From Draconibacterium sp. (lineage in GTDB: Bacteria > Bacteroidota > Bacteroidia > Bacteroidales > Prolixibacteraceae), in NCBI GenBank assembly GCA_016705335.1, contig JADIYN010000002.1:62001-126000 (forward strand): DNA of 64,000 nt. Direction: 5' to 3'. The number at the start of each line of letters is the position of its first letter. Positions within the stretch are counted from its first letter, which is position 1. Of this stretch, positions 31,431-42,805 are shown in pieces. The position numbers were made by a program, and so were the translations under genes. Under the pieces are notes generated by a model. That model worked only from the letters and a program-made list of their open reading frames with translations, made no database searches and had not been told where the DNA came from.

Positions 31431-31460
31431 ATAAACAATTTGCTTAATTCAACTTTCAAT

Positions 31461-33686
31461 ATGAAACTATCTTTTATATCAATTCTTTTTCTGTTTACCA
31501 TTCTGCTTTTTAGTGGCCGGGCATTTTCGCAAGACATAACAATACTCGATAAAGCACATTACAGCAGTGTTTTTGGTGAGATTCGGAATTACCGAATTTT
31601 TCTGCCAAAAGGGTATGATGAGAACTCTTCAAAAAGGTATCCGGTCATCTATTTCTATCACGGCTGGTCGCAGCGGTATTTCGGAAGTATAAATGATTTT
31701 AAGTCTGACGAAGGTAAAAGTAATGATGGCGACAACATTGCAAACTTTATTACTGCCCATGATGTAATTGTTGTAAAACCCGACGGGTATAACCGCGGCC
31801 CGGACGAGGAATATTATTTGAGACCCTATAATATTGGGCCTGTGGAAACCTCAAGGCAGTTTCCGCTCTATTTTCCTGAACTGGTAGAATATATCGATTC
31901 AAATTATAAAACAATTGCCGACCGTGATCACCGGGCAATTTCAGGTTTATCGATGGGTGGTTTTATGACCTTTTTGGATTGCCGGAAAATATCCGCATCT
32001 GGTTTCAGCAGCAGGAAATTTTTGCGGTTCAACTGAATTTATTGCTGGTCCGAAGGATTTTCCTGCAGAGTACAGGCATCAGGAAATGTATAAAAATTAT
32101 GATAGCATAAATGTGCGTCTGAATTACGGAGATCAGGATTTTATCAGGTCCTATCATCGCGATATGAACAAGGTTTGGACACAGGTTATGGACAATTACG
32201 AATATAATATCTACCGTGCAGAACATTCAACCTGCGGTTTGGGAGAAATGTTTGAATTTTTACTGAATACATTTAATAACCCAATTGCCAAACCTGCAAA
32301 ATGGAATCATATTGATATTTATCCTTCATTCGATGTTTGGGATTACAAAGTAAATTCAAACCGAAATATTCCCGGATTTACAATTCTTGAAAATGTGGAC
32401 AAACGGGGTTTTAAAAGTTCTGTTCGATCATTTTTACCTGACGGCGAATTGATGTCATTCGTAAACCTTTCAGTAACTACTCCTTCGATTTATGAAAAAA
32501 ACCAAACCTACCTGATTTGTGATATAAATCCTGAAACCGGTAAATCTTCGGATTATCGGTTGAAAAGCAACAATAAAGGGCAATTGAAAATTAATTTGGA
32601 TGGCGGCCTTCATGAGATCGGGATTAACAAAGAAAAAGATGCCCCAAACATTTCCGTAGCTTCTTTTACAGTTGAAAACATGAATTGGGCAACGCACAAC
32701 AAGGAAATCCAATTGTCAGTTAGTATTTTGAATAAAGGTGCATCGCTGGCAGGTAATGTAACTGCAAGTATTGAGGCCACAAGAAAAAGTGCAGTTGTAT
32801 TAATATCGAATTCAGACTTTGGCGATTTGGACAAAGGGGAAATAAAAAAATCGAGAACCCCATTTACATTCCGCGTGAATAACGATAGTATCGAAATTGA
32901 AAGATTTAAGTTGACAATCAAAGATGTTTCAGGTAATGAATGGAACGAATTTATCGATATACCCATTAGAATTGACGGGCCCGAACTTACAGATTTTGTT
33001 ATTGCCGATGGTAAAGAATTTGCCGTTGCCTCGGCAGGCGACGATACTGCAACTGTATATTTGGGTCATGGAAATGGTGATGGAATTGCCAATCCAGGCG
33101 AATCTTTAGTGTTTTTGGCTGAAGAAAACGGCAGATATTACAGGACTTTTCTATACTCCTCTGACCCCTTTATAAATCCAAACGGAATTCATATCAGGGA
33201 ATCCGACAACTGGACTTCATACGATCATGTTGGCGCTTCAGCAAAATATTCAGTACCCGTTTTGTCAACAGATTGCCCGCAAAATCATACAATTCAATTT
33301 TTGCTGAATACTGGCTTCCCGAATATCCAAACCATATAATAAAGCGCGGAGTAATTACGGTCAACGTAAAGGCAAAGATGAAACACAGCCTGAATTGCAG
33401 TGGGTGAAAATATCGGGAGATAATACAATCAGCACAAAAATTTATGATGGTGGGCGAATAAAATCAGTAAAAGCCAAACTTCGTTTAAAAGATGATCCTG
33501 AAAAATTCTTTGAAATAGAATTTACCGACGATGAAAAAAAATGGCGACAATTTGAAAGCAGGTTTTGTTTTCAGCCAAAAAATTCAGGAAAAAGGATTTG
33601 GCTTGTATAAAGTTGAAATAGAAGCCGTTGATGAATCGGGAAACAAAATGAAAAAACAATGGCCTGAAATTCTGGTCGTGCATTAA
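31461..33686 (+). CDS. exported esterase with C-terminal beta-domains, four frame changes
   Basis: The start at 31461 gives a signal peptide (LSFISILFLFTILLFSGRAFSQ). An esterase-D/feruloyl-esterase-like alpha/beta hydrolase follows (RNYRIFLPKGYDE, YPVIYFYHGWSQ, ISGLSMGGFMT with nucleophile Ser, AEHSTCG near the catalytic His), then about 450 residues of Ig-like beta domains starting at HIDIYPSFDVWDYKV. Frame changes: one base too many at T5 31971-31975; one missing at T5 33298-33302 and at A3 33368-33370; one too many at T4 33563-33566. Joined length is 741 residues, ending at 33684-33686. A close paralogue lies at 40278-42145. De-esterification of glycan is inferred. Confidence 0.75.
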
Positions 33687-33710
33687 ATAATTAAAACTTA
33701 ATTTAAAATA

Positions 33711-35893
33711 ATGAAAAAGTCATTCCACTTTATACTGATTTCTCTGTCCATTATCAGTTTTGCTGTTATATCCTCCTGTACGCAGGTTAAAAAGGACTTT
33801 TCGGTTACAAAAGGCGGCGATATCTGGTTTCGCAGTTCCGGTATCCAACTTCAGTTCGATTCTAAAATGAACATGAATATATTTTATAAACAGGATATAA
33901 ATCCGCTAAATGTAAGCGGAGGAGAAACGAATGAAAAACCCAGCCATTTTGTTGTTGTGAACGGAGAAGAAGTAACCGGTTTTGTTGTAAACTATGACAG
34001 CATTACAGTACAACCTGTTGAAACTGAATTCGGAAAAGGTAAAAATCTGATATTAAAGGGAGTTGCAAAACTGAATGACGGGACCCCGATCGAAAAAACC
34101 TTAATCGTCGGGCTTTACGAAAAATATCCTGATGCTGCTATTATTTCAGCCACTTATAAAAATACCGGAACTTCGAATGTAATGCTAGACAGGGCTGTTT
34201 CCAGCTACTTTATAATGGATTCATCGGTGGGTGAACCTAACTTACAACCGTTTGATTTTTGGTCCTTTCAGGGATCTTCACTTGCGTGGGGACTTGATAA
34301 TGTTATTCATATTACCAATGATTTTAATCAGGAAAACTGGATGGGAGTTCAGCCTGAAACAAAGACCGGCGGCGGTTTGCCTTTTGTCGATCTCTGGAAT
34401 AAAAAAGCAGGTTTGGCCATTGCGCATATTGACGTAAAACCGCAACTTGTTTCATTTCCTGTAAAAGTTGAAGCTGATAAAAAAGTGAGTATGTGCATGA
34501 GCAGGGAATTGAACCAAATACTGGCTCCCGGCGAAAGCTATAAGACCTTAAAAACAGTTGTCATTGCGCATTCTTTGGACTATTTCGATCCAATGAGTAC
34601 TTATTCAAAATTAATGGCCGACCAGGGAATCAAACAAGAAAAACCTTCGGAAAATGCTTATGATGCAATTTGGTGTGGCTGGGTTACCAAACTGATTTCA
34701 CTTTAAACGATATCTACGGAACACTTCCGAAATTAAAGGAACTTGGAATAAAATGGGTGGTGATTGATGATCGCTGGTGGGATAAATATGGCGACTGGAA
34801 CCTGCGGAAATACACTTTCCCCGGCGGTGAAAAACAAGTTAAACAATTTGTTGATTCACTGCACAATCAGGGATTTAAAGTTAAAATATGGTGGGCACCT
34901 ACTCCTGTTCAACCCGAAGAAATAATCAATTTTGGCGGATCAGTTGAACCCGGTGAAGCGATGGTTGTGAAAAACCATCCAGAGTGGCTAATCATGGATG
35001 AAGAAGGAAATTATCCGCGTGATTGCCGCGATATGTACCAACTTTGCCCGGCTGTTCCCGAAGTTCAGGAATACATGAAAACTCTGACCACCCGATTCAT
35101 CAAAGATTGGGGATTCGACGGGCATAAACTTGATGCTTATTACGTTGTTCCGCCATGTTTCAATCCGGCACATCACCATAAAAATCCTGATGAATCGTAT
35201 AATGAAATGCCCCAATTACTAAAAGCCATTTATGATACTTCAAAGGAAATAAAACCATTTTCGGTTACCGAAATTTGCAACTGTGGAACAACCCAGGATT
35301 TTTACCAGTCGGTTTATACTGACCAGCCTGTAACTTCAGATCCCACAAGCCAGGTTCAACAACGGCAACGCGTAAAAATAATTAAAGCATTATGGGGCGC
35401 CAATGCCCCGGCTTATACTGACCATGTTGAACATATCAGGATTGATGCCGATATGAATGATAAAAGCGACACAGCAAAAGTCGGGCAGGATTTTGCCACG
35501 GCGATGGGTTGTGGCGGGGTTATCGGCACAAAATTTACCTGGCCAAATGGACCGCAAAATATGCAATTGACAGGTGAACGTGAGAAACACTGGCAAAAAT
35601 GGTTTAAACTTTACAACGAAAAAATGTTGTGCGAAGGAAATTACTTAAACCTTTATGATGTAGTTTTTGACAAACCCGAATCTCATGTTATACAGAAAAG
35701 TGATACATTTTATTACGCATTTTATGCCGACAAATGGCAGGGACAAATCGAGCTCCGTGGACTAGACAATCTGAAATACAAAGTATATGATTATGACAAT
35801 CAGGTTGATTTGGGAATAGTTACAGGACCTGTTGCAACCATCAGCCCGACTTTTAAAGAACATTTACTGATTGAATGCACTCCCGTGAAATAA
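33711..35893 (+). CDS. GH36/GH31-like alpha-galactosidase-type lipoprotein, one frameshift
   Basis: A lipoprotein signal (LISLSIISFAVISSC) is followed by an N-terminal beta-supersandwich (residues ~25-290) and then a glycosidase barrel: IWCGWGYQTDF, WVVIDDRWWDKYGDW, KVKIWWAPTPV, GFDGHKLDAYYV with the likely nucleophile Asp, and a C-terminal beta-sheet. The layout fits clan GH-D alpha-galactosidases and relatives. The break is a G3 run at 34681-34683; a fourth G restores the frame across the GWGYQT strand, giving 727 residues. It sits 24 bp after the esterase. Cleavage of alpha-galactosides or alpha-GalNAc residues would agree with the galactosamine genes, but the specificity is inference. Confidence 0.75.
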
Positions 35894-35926
35894 CTTTTAT
35901 TTACTGAAATTGAACTAACTTCTAAA

Positions 35927-37662
35927 ATGAAAATTAAAACTAAAAAGTATATACCGATGAACAATCCAAGAACTTTACTGCTTGTATTTTTCACAGCTTT
36001 TTTATCGGTAACAGCCATTTCACAAACCAAATATCGTGTGGTTGAAGAGCTGGATGTAAAAGTAAGCATGAGTGACGGAATCAGGCTTTCGACAAATATC
36101 TACAGGCCGGATACAACGGGAGTTTTTCCCGCCATTTTAATCCGGTCACCTTACGGAAATGGCGGCTCAGGAAATAAGGAAGGGCATTTTTTGCAGAGCA
36201 TGGTTATGTTTATATTGTTCAGGATACAAGGGGCAGGTATGAATCGGAAGGGCAATTTTACGCCATGCAATCTGAATTAACAGATGGTTATGATATGCAG
36301 CAATGGACAGGAAGTCAAACCTGGAGCAATGGAAAAATAGGGACTGCCGGAGGTTCATATGTTGGTTTTACGCAGTGGATGCCGGCAACGGCATGTAAAT
36401 ACCTGAAAACGATGATACCTGCAGTTACTTTTTCAGATTTTTACAGTACGGTTTATCAAAACGGGGCGTTCTTTTTGGATTTATTTGGTCCCTGGAGTAT
36501 TGAAATGACCCAACCCTCTCTCGTAACGAATGAATATATTCAACACCGAATGGACAGTGTTCTCCTCACACTTCCGCTAATTGATATAGATAAAGCAATG
36601 GGCTGGCGGGTGCCATTTCTCCGTGATTGGCTGTCGCACCCCAATCGCGACAAATTTTGGGAAGCAACAAGCGTTGGAGATAATTACTCCAAAATAACTG
36701 CTTCTGTTTATAATATTGGCGGTTGGTATGATATTTTATTGAAAGGCACAATTGAAAACTTCATACAGATGACAAGTGACAAAATTGCACCTGAAATACG
36801 GAAAAAACAAAAATTGCTTATTGGACCCTGGGTGCATAACTGGGGAAACAATAAAGTTGGTGAACTTGATTTTGGAGAAGAGGCCTCTTTCGATAGCAGG
36901 CAATTCCATCTGCGCTGGTTTGACAGCCAGTTGAAAGACATTAACAATGGGGCAATGGAAGAACCACCGGTTAAAATTTTTGTGATGGGAGAAAATAAAT
37001 GGCGTTTCGAAAATGAATGGCCGCTCGCCCGCACAGATTATCAAAAATACTACTTACACAGCAAGGGCAAAGCAAACACCATAAATGGAGATGGGTGGCT
37101 GAGTACCGAATTACCAAAAAATGAACCTGCCGATAACTTTACTTACGACCCGGCTAATCCTGTAATTACAAAAAATACATGGGGACCATTTAATCAAACT
37201 TCAATTGAAAAACGGGAAGATGTTTTGGTTTATACAAGCCCTGTTTTAAAAGAAGATTTTGAAATTACCGGGCCGGTAAACGTTATTTTGTATGCCTCAA
37301 GTTCGGCAAAAAATACCGATTTTACAGCAAAACTTGTTGATGTTTACCCTGATGGCAGGGCAATGCGTATTTGTGATGGAATAATTCGTGCAAGTCACAG
37401 GAATCCTGAACAAAGCCCTTCGAACATCAACCCCGGAGAAATCTACGAATATAAAATTGATTTATGGGCAACAAGCAACCTGTTTAAAAAAGACCATCAA
37501 ATTCGGGTTGAGATTTCGAGCAGCAACTTTCCCCGTTTCGACCGAAACCTGAATACAGGCAATTATTTTGCAACTGACACAACTATTATTAAAGCAGAAC
37601 AGATAATTTACCACAATGAGCAATATCCATCATGTATTGTGTTGCCAGTAATAGAAAATTAG
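35927..37662 (+). CDS. CocE/NonD-family exported serine hydrolase, one frameshift
   Basis: After a signal segment (LLLVFFTAFLSVTAISQ) comes an X-Pro dipeptidyl-peptidase/cocaine-esterase fold: VSMSDGIRLSTNIYRP, PAILIRSPYG, nucleophile motif GTAGGSYVGF, IGGWYDILL and GPWVHNWG, plus the jelly-roll C-terminal domain (DVLVYTSPVL, ITGPVNVILYASS). One T missing from the T6 run at 36187-36192 splits the frame; with it the sequence reads GHFFAEHGYVYIVQDTRGRY and the protein is 578 residues. Members hydrolyse esters, amides or acylated compounds in the periplasm. It ends the plus-strand operon that begins with the sialidase-like gene. Substrate unknown. Confidence 0.8.
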
Positions 37663-37700
37663 AAACCTGATATCGATTTTATATTTTTTTGATTTCGTTT

Positions 37701-40271
37701 TCAATACCAATTCACCTGAATAGTTACAGGTTCGCTTTCATTCCACCTGTTATCAACCGCAATGATTTTATAAAACAGCCCTTTCGGAATTTCGGGCAAA
37801 ACATCAGTAACAGAGGTTTTCAAAACCGACCGGATTACAGTTTCATTGTCGCATTTAAAATCTGCGGTTTTTCCGGAATATACCGAATAATGATGAATAT
37901 CAAGGGCTTGGGATGCAGTCCATGTTAACTTTACCTGGCGCCCGCTTGTAACAGCTTTTACATTTTTTACCTTAACCGGTGGATTCCCATCAGCCGGATA
38001 CAGAGCTTCGGGTACAAAAATTTCAGAAGTAAGAAGCACCATGTCAAGTTTCAAATTATCGTCGGTGGAAGTCAGATCAAGAAAATCATTTTTATTTGCA
38101 ACATTGAAACGACCCAGTTGAATCCAGTTCCAATCCTTTTGATTGATAGGAAATGACTTGTTATTAACAGACCAGTTTCCGTTTCCCTTTACCCTTCCCC
38201 AAACGGCATAATCTCCTGAAGAAATTTCGTTCATTGCTATTCGTATTTTTCCGGGAGTAGCTTTCTCATCCGCTGATTCCGCATTAATCCGAATGGTTTG
38301 AAACCCGCTTGAATAGCCATCAAAAAACCGCCGCGCGGGAGGAGTAAGTTCCATTTCTTCGGCTTCAAAATAATACGATCTTGCTCCTTCAGGGGAAACT
38401 TCTGTTGAAAAATTACTTTCCAATCCCGAATGTTCGATAGATGTAACTTCGTAATATTTCCACTGCCCATCAATATTAACCCGGGTTTCTAAAATCGGTT
38501 TTTCATTAATTCTCACAAAATCGCGTCCGCTTTTATTTGAACCGTAAAGGTTAAATCCAGCAATTTCCATGTGTCGTTCGGGCAATTCCCATGTAATTTG
38601 TTTCCCAGACAACTTCACATTTACCGGTGCGTCGGGCCTGCGGGTATAAACCATTTGCAGTTCGGTGCTGCCAATATTATTTTCGTTATAAATCAACTTG
38701 GTATAATCAGGACTTGGGCGACTGTATGTAGTTGAAGTCCACGAGAATTTTGTAAAATAACGGGCAACACGCATTACCGAACCGGGGTCATCGGAAGAAA
38801 TCATCAGGTGCTGGTGATCAACATCGCCACTCGTTCCGTTTGTAAACACAAATTTGTTATCAGCGCTAAGTGTTCCGTAATCAGTAACAATATCGTTTTT
38901 CCAATTCGCCCAGACAGAAATTTTGTCTCCGGGTGTGAATGTCATTCCAATGTCAGCGGGTACAAAAATATTCAGGTGACCGCCAAAATTGGCTACCATT
39001 CCATTTTGTCCCCAACTTGCGTGGCCAGCGCTAAAACCCGGAACCAATCCTTTTTCACCGGTTTCCAGGTTCATCCACCACCGTTCATAAGTATAGCAGT
39101 TGGCCCAATTTACAATTTGCTCATTTTTAGATACTCCCGCACTTTTAAACGAGTGGGAAGCTTTATGTAGCGGGCGTTTTTCTTTTTCCTCAATAATAAA
39201 AAGATGGGCGTTTCACGAAATGCGACAATAATATTCCCGGGTGAAGTAAATTGTTTAAACTCGACATACGAACCAATTTCAGGAACCAAAAACTCAGTGA
39301 TAATTTCTTCTTTTCCTGTGAGCCTGTTCCATGATGAAACGATAAATTGAAGTCTCTTTCTTTTCATCAGATAAAGAATATTCGGATCTTTTTCGCTCCA
39401 CATTCGCCACTCCGCACCTTCAGGCCCGGCTATTACTTTACCTTCGCCCACAATGCATATTGGTATTCCATTGGTTTTACGACTACTTTCAAATTTTACA
39501 GCCGCGCCATCAACTGACCAAATATCGCCTTCACCAAAATAATCGTCTCCGGGTGTTGCAGTTAAACGTGTTGTTATTGCACCCGTAGCGTCATCCCGAA
39601 AACAACCATCTCCTCTTCTTCGGTGACTGCCAAATCTATATTTTCCTTTGTTTTAAAGCCTGAAGGTTGTTAAATGGCCTTGGTTCAGGATTTTCATTTC
39701 TGATTGTCAATCCACTTCCAATCAATCTTCCCCTTTTCATCAGAGGTAAGTTCCGACAAATTTTAAATCATCAATTGTTAAATGGTATGGTTATCCTGAA
39801 GGTCAATTCCTAAATTTACTTTTTGTTTTCCCCTAATGCGGCTGTCTCGTAATCTTTCAAATCAATTACTGTTACCCCTGTTGTATAAGCTAATTTTGTA
39901 GTAAATCCATTGATATCAAAATAACTGCTGGAACCCTTTTCCTTTACATTCAAAACAACAAAATGATATCGATCCAAATCAACTAACCCGTAATTTTTCC
40001 TGAGGTTTGTCGAAGTATCAATTGTCGATTCTATCCAGGCAAAATTTTCTGAAGCTTCTTCAAGTGTCCTGAATTTATGGTGAATAATTAGCGCTCCGTC
40101 CTTAGATTCCAATTTCAGTGCCGGTAATATTGTATCTCCCCTGGGATTAACTTCCATCCAACCATCAGTTATAGAAAAATCGTCATGAAGTCCGGGTTGC
40201 TTAGGTTCAAACTTGCAGGAGAAACAAATCAGGAAGGTAGAAAAAAGTGTAATTATCAGGTTTAGTTTCAT
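37701..40271 (-). CDS. lipoprotein with jelly roll, propeller-like and Fn3 domains, seven frame changes
   Basis: Pieces in different frames join into one ~857-residue protein. Order: lipoprotein signal (LFSTFLICFSC); jelly-roll-like domain; linker (LTSDEKGKIDWKW, PEPRPFNNLQALK); propeller-like part (RDDATGAITTRLTATPGDDY, GEGDIWSVDG, WSEKDPNILYLM, DHQHLMISSDDPG); Fn3 domain; CBM-like domain (YYFEAEEMELTPPARRF); final Fn3 domain (VKLTWTASQALDIHHYSVY). Needed corrections, by my reading: five single bases missing (39826-39829, 39780-39782, 39651-39654, near 39598, near 39135) and two extra (near 39760 and at 39697-39699). It could still be two genes split near 39780. A binding or oligogalacturonide-lyase-like role is possible; I do not assign one. 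Confidence 0.55.
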
Positions 40272-40277
40272 CGGTTT

Positions 40278-42145
40278 CTATTTATCATCATTATCACCCA
40301 TGGTAATCGTAAATGTTCCCCAGGTTAAATCCCGTCTAATGGCTTTCCAGTCTTTTACTTCGTAATTGGCCAAAAACTTTATTTTATGCCCGGGAGGACA
40401 ATCCTTTGAAATATGAACAATTGACGACAAGGAATAACCGTCTCCCCATTTGTCGGGCTGAACTTCATCGTACAAACGTTCTCCGTCAATGTACGGATCG
40501 TCATAATAGAGCCTTGTCCGGTGGCTGCCATTGGTTATTTCGTACACCATTATCCACTCACCAGGTTGTGCGATGTTATCTCCGTTACCGGCGCCAAACA
40601 TTTCACTGTCTCCATCATCGATACCGATATTTGTAAACTCAGGAACATCGTAAAAAACAGGAGCATCAAATTCATCTTCCCAAACCTCATGGCTATTGTC
40701 ACTAATTGTAATGTTAAACCTTATCCTGAAAGGTGATCCATCAAGGGTAGGTTTATTGCGGGCAGTAACTTTGAAAGTCTGCGCCAGCCAAACCATTTCA
40801 TTTTCAGAAATATCATTTATCTCAATTGTCGGATTCGCAATCGAAACCCCTTTTGTGTTGGTTGTCAACGTGACTTTCAAGCCTTTTGCCTTGCTTCCTC
40901 CCCTGTTTAGCAACCTAAGCTTTAGTTCGTTTTCTTTATCCTGTTCAAGAAAAATCCCATTGTCATTTACCGTGTGTGCTGCAAATACAACATCTGCCGG
41001 ACTTCCCTTTTTACTGATTCCAATCTGGTGGTTTTCGTAATTCACCGAAAAACTTATCTTTCCTTCTGCATCACTTTTTACTTCCGAAAGGGTTTTAATA
41101 TCGTGTGTAATATTGTAATCGAGCAGGTTATAGTTGGTTTCAGGATTGTACACCGGCGGGGTTTTAACATTTATTGTTACACCTTGTATAAGCCTGCCAT
41201 CAGGTTGCCATTTTTTGGTTACAATACCCATTCCTTCATTTGTAACTCCTTTCATTTCAATGAATCCCGATTCTGCAAGGTTACTTCGCACCTCGTAACC
41301 CCAGACATCAAAATTTGGATATAGATCGGCATGAGTCCAACGTTTAGGCACCGGCAATGGATTTTAAATGAAGATATTACAAAATTAAAGAGATCCTTAA
41401 ATTCAGCAGGCGACAAACTGTGCCCTCCTTTATAAACCCGATACATATAATTTAAGTCTTTTTCATTTAAAGCGCCTGCATTTACCTCGTTATTCAAATT
41501 TACAAGTTCTCCATCGGTGCTGTTGGTAAACATCAGCCGAACCCCGTATAGATTTTTGAACATGTATCTTACATTATATAAAGTATGATTTTTAGGATAG
41601 CCAATAAAAAATTCAGGCGATCCTTTCGAATTAATCGCTGTGCCAATCATGTCGGGATATTTCCCCGCGATAAAGAAAGACATGATCCCGCCCATACTAT
41701 GCCCAATCACCGCCCGGTTCGAACGATCAGTCAAGGTTCGGAAAGTACTGTCGATATGATTTACAAGTTCTAAAAAATAATCTTTAAACTGAACCTGATA
41801 ATTTATATTCGAGTGGTTACCAATATTGTACGGCCGAAGATCAGAATCTACTGAACGTCCGTTCCAGGCAACAAGTATTACTGAATTGTCGCTCACCATT
41901 TGAGGCACGTTATCCATGTTTAATTCGTGGTTTCCTGTATTCCCGTGAAAATAATAGATTACAGGATATTTTTTTTGAGAAGTGTTGTAATCTGAGGGCA
42001 AAAATATCCTGAATGACTTTTCCCTGTTAAATACTTTGCTAAAATGCGTGTGATCTTCCTGTGATAAGGCAACGATTGAAAACCCATAAAAAAAAACAAG
42101 TGTCAATGCCAGTATTTTATTTCTTCTTTTGCGATTTTGGTTCAT
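40278..42145 (-). CDS. exported esterase with C-terminal beta-domains, paralogue of 31461-33686, one frameshift
   Basis: A signal peptide (LALTLVFFYGFSIVALSQ) leads into an esterase-D-like hydrolase: SFRIFLPSDYN, YPVIYYFHGNTGN, nucleophile motif IGHSMGGIMS and YKGGHSL for the catalytic His. Adding one base to the T4 run (plus strand) at 41362-41365 changes SFKIHCRC into SFKNPLPVPKRWTHADLYPN and joins the long beta-rich C-terminal part (VTNEGMGIVTKKWQPDGR, GNGDNIAQPGEW), total 622 residues. The joint segment matches the HIDIYPSFDVWDYKV region of the other esterase, which confirms that both are two-part proteins. It lies 6 bp before the propeller lipoprotein in a small operon. Confidence 0.8.
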
Positions 42146-42194
42146 GATCTGATCCCGTAAAGTTTAATAATTTTTAATCAATTAAATAACATTA

Positions 42195-42231
42195 CAAAAA
42201 TATAATAATTTCGTAACCTTTTTTATTTTTG
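42195..42231. promoter_or_regulatory. candidate divergent promoter boxes
   Basis: TATTTTTG occurs on the minus strand (42195-42202), 50 bp before the esterase start, and again on the plus strand (42224-42231), 71 bp before the DoxX start. Both fit the TAnnTTTG -7 box of Bacteroidota. The surroundings are extremely AT-rich, so chance matches are likely. Confidence 0.3.
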
Positions 42232-42301
42232 TTTTATTATCATTTAATTACTTTTACAAACAAATTATCTTTTAATATCTTATTATTTTAAATATTAAAT
42301 T

Positions 42302-42793
42302 ATGCAAAAAACAAAACCGTTTACAAACTTACAGGCGATGACACTGGTTGTTTTGCGACTTCTAATCGGATGGCACCTGTTGTATGAAGGAATTTCAAAA
42401 TTGCTGATTCAAGGCTGGTCATCCTCTGGTTTTTTAAGAGAATCACAATGGATTATGGCGGGTGTTGCCAAATGGATTATTTCGAATGACGCTGTATTAC
42501 AAGTTGTTGATTTTATGAATATCTGGGGACTTATTGCTATCGGTCTGGGATTAATTCTAGGGCTATTTACCCGTGTTGCGGCCATTTCAGGAGCAATCCT
42601 GGTTTTACTCTATTATTTCAACAATGCGCCAATTATTGGAATCGAATATTCAATTCCGGCTGAAGGAAGTAACCTGATTGTCAGTAAAACACTGATAGAA
42701 GCTGTTGCTCTGTGTGTTTTGGCAGTTTTCCTGACAGGTACAATTTGGGCGATGGATGTTTTGGTTTCACGGTATAAAAACAAAAAAAAAATA
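42302..42793 (+). CDS. DoxX-family membrane protein, reads through into the next gene as sequenced
   Basis: About 160 residues with four hydrophobic helices and DoxX features: VLRLLIGWHLLYEGISKLL, WGLIAIGLGLILGLFTRVA and ALCVLAVFLTGTIWAMDVL. DoxX proteins are small inner-membrane proteins of uncertain, redox-related function. As given, the frame continues without a stop into the oxidoreductase. The join crosses a run of ten A (42782-42791); with nine A the frame would end at once in KKK-stop at this place, and the downstream gene has its own ATG at 42806. Given the many miscounted runs in this window I treat DoxX as a separate gene, with the end placed there, but the fused reading cannot be excluded. 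Confidence 0.65.
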
Positions 42794-42805
42794 AAGAAAT
42801 ATATT

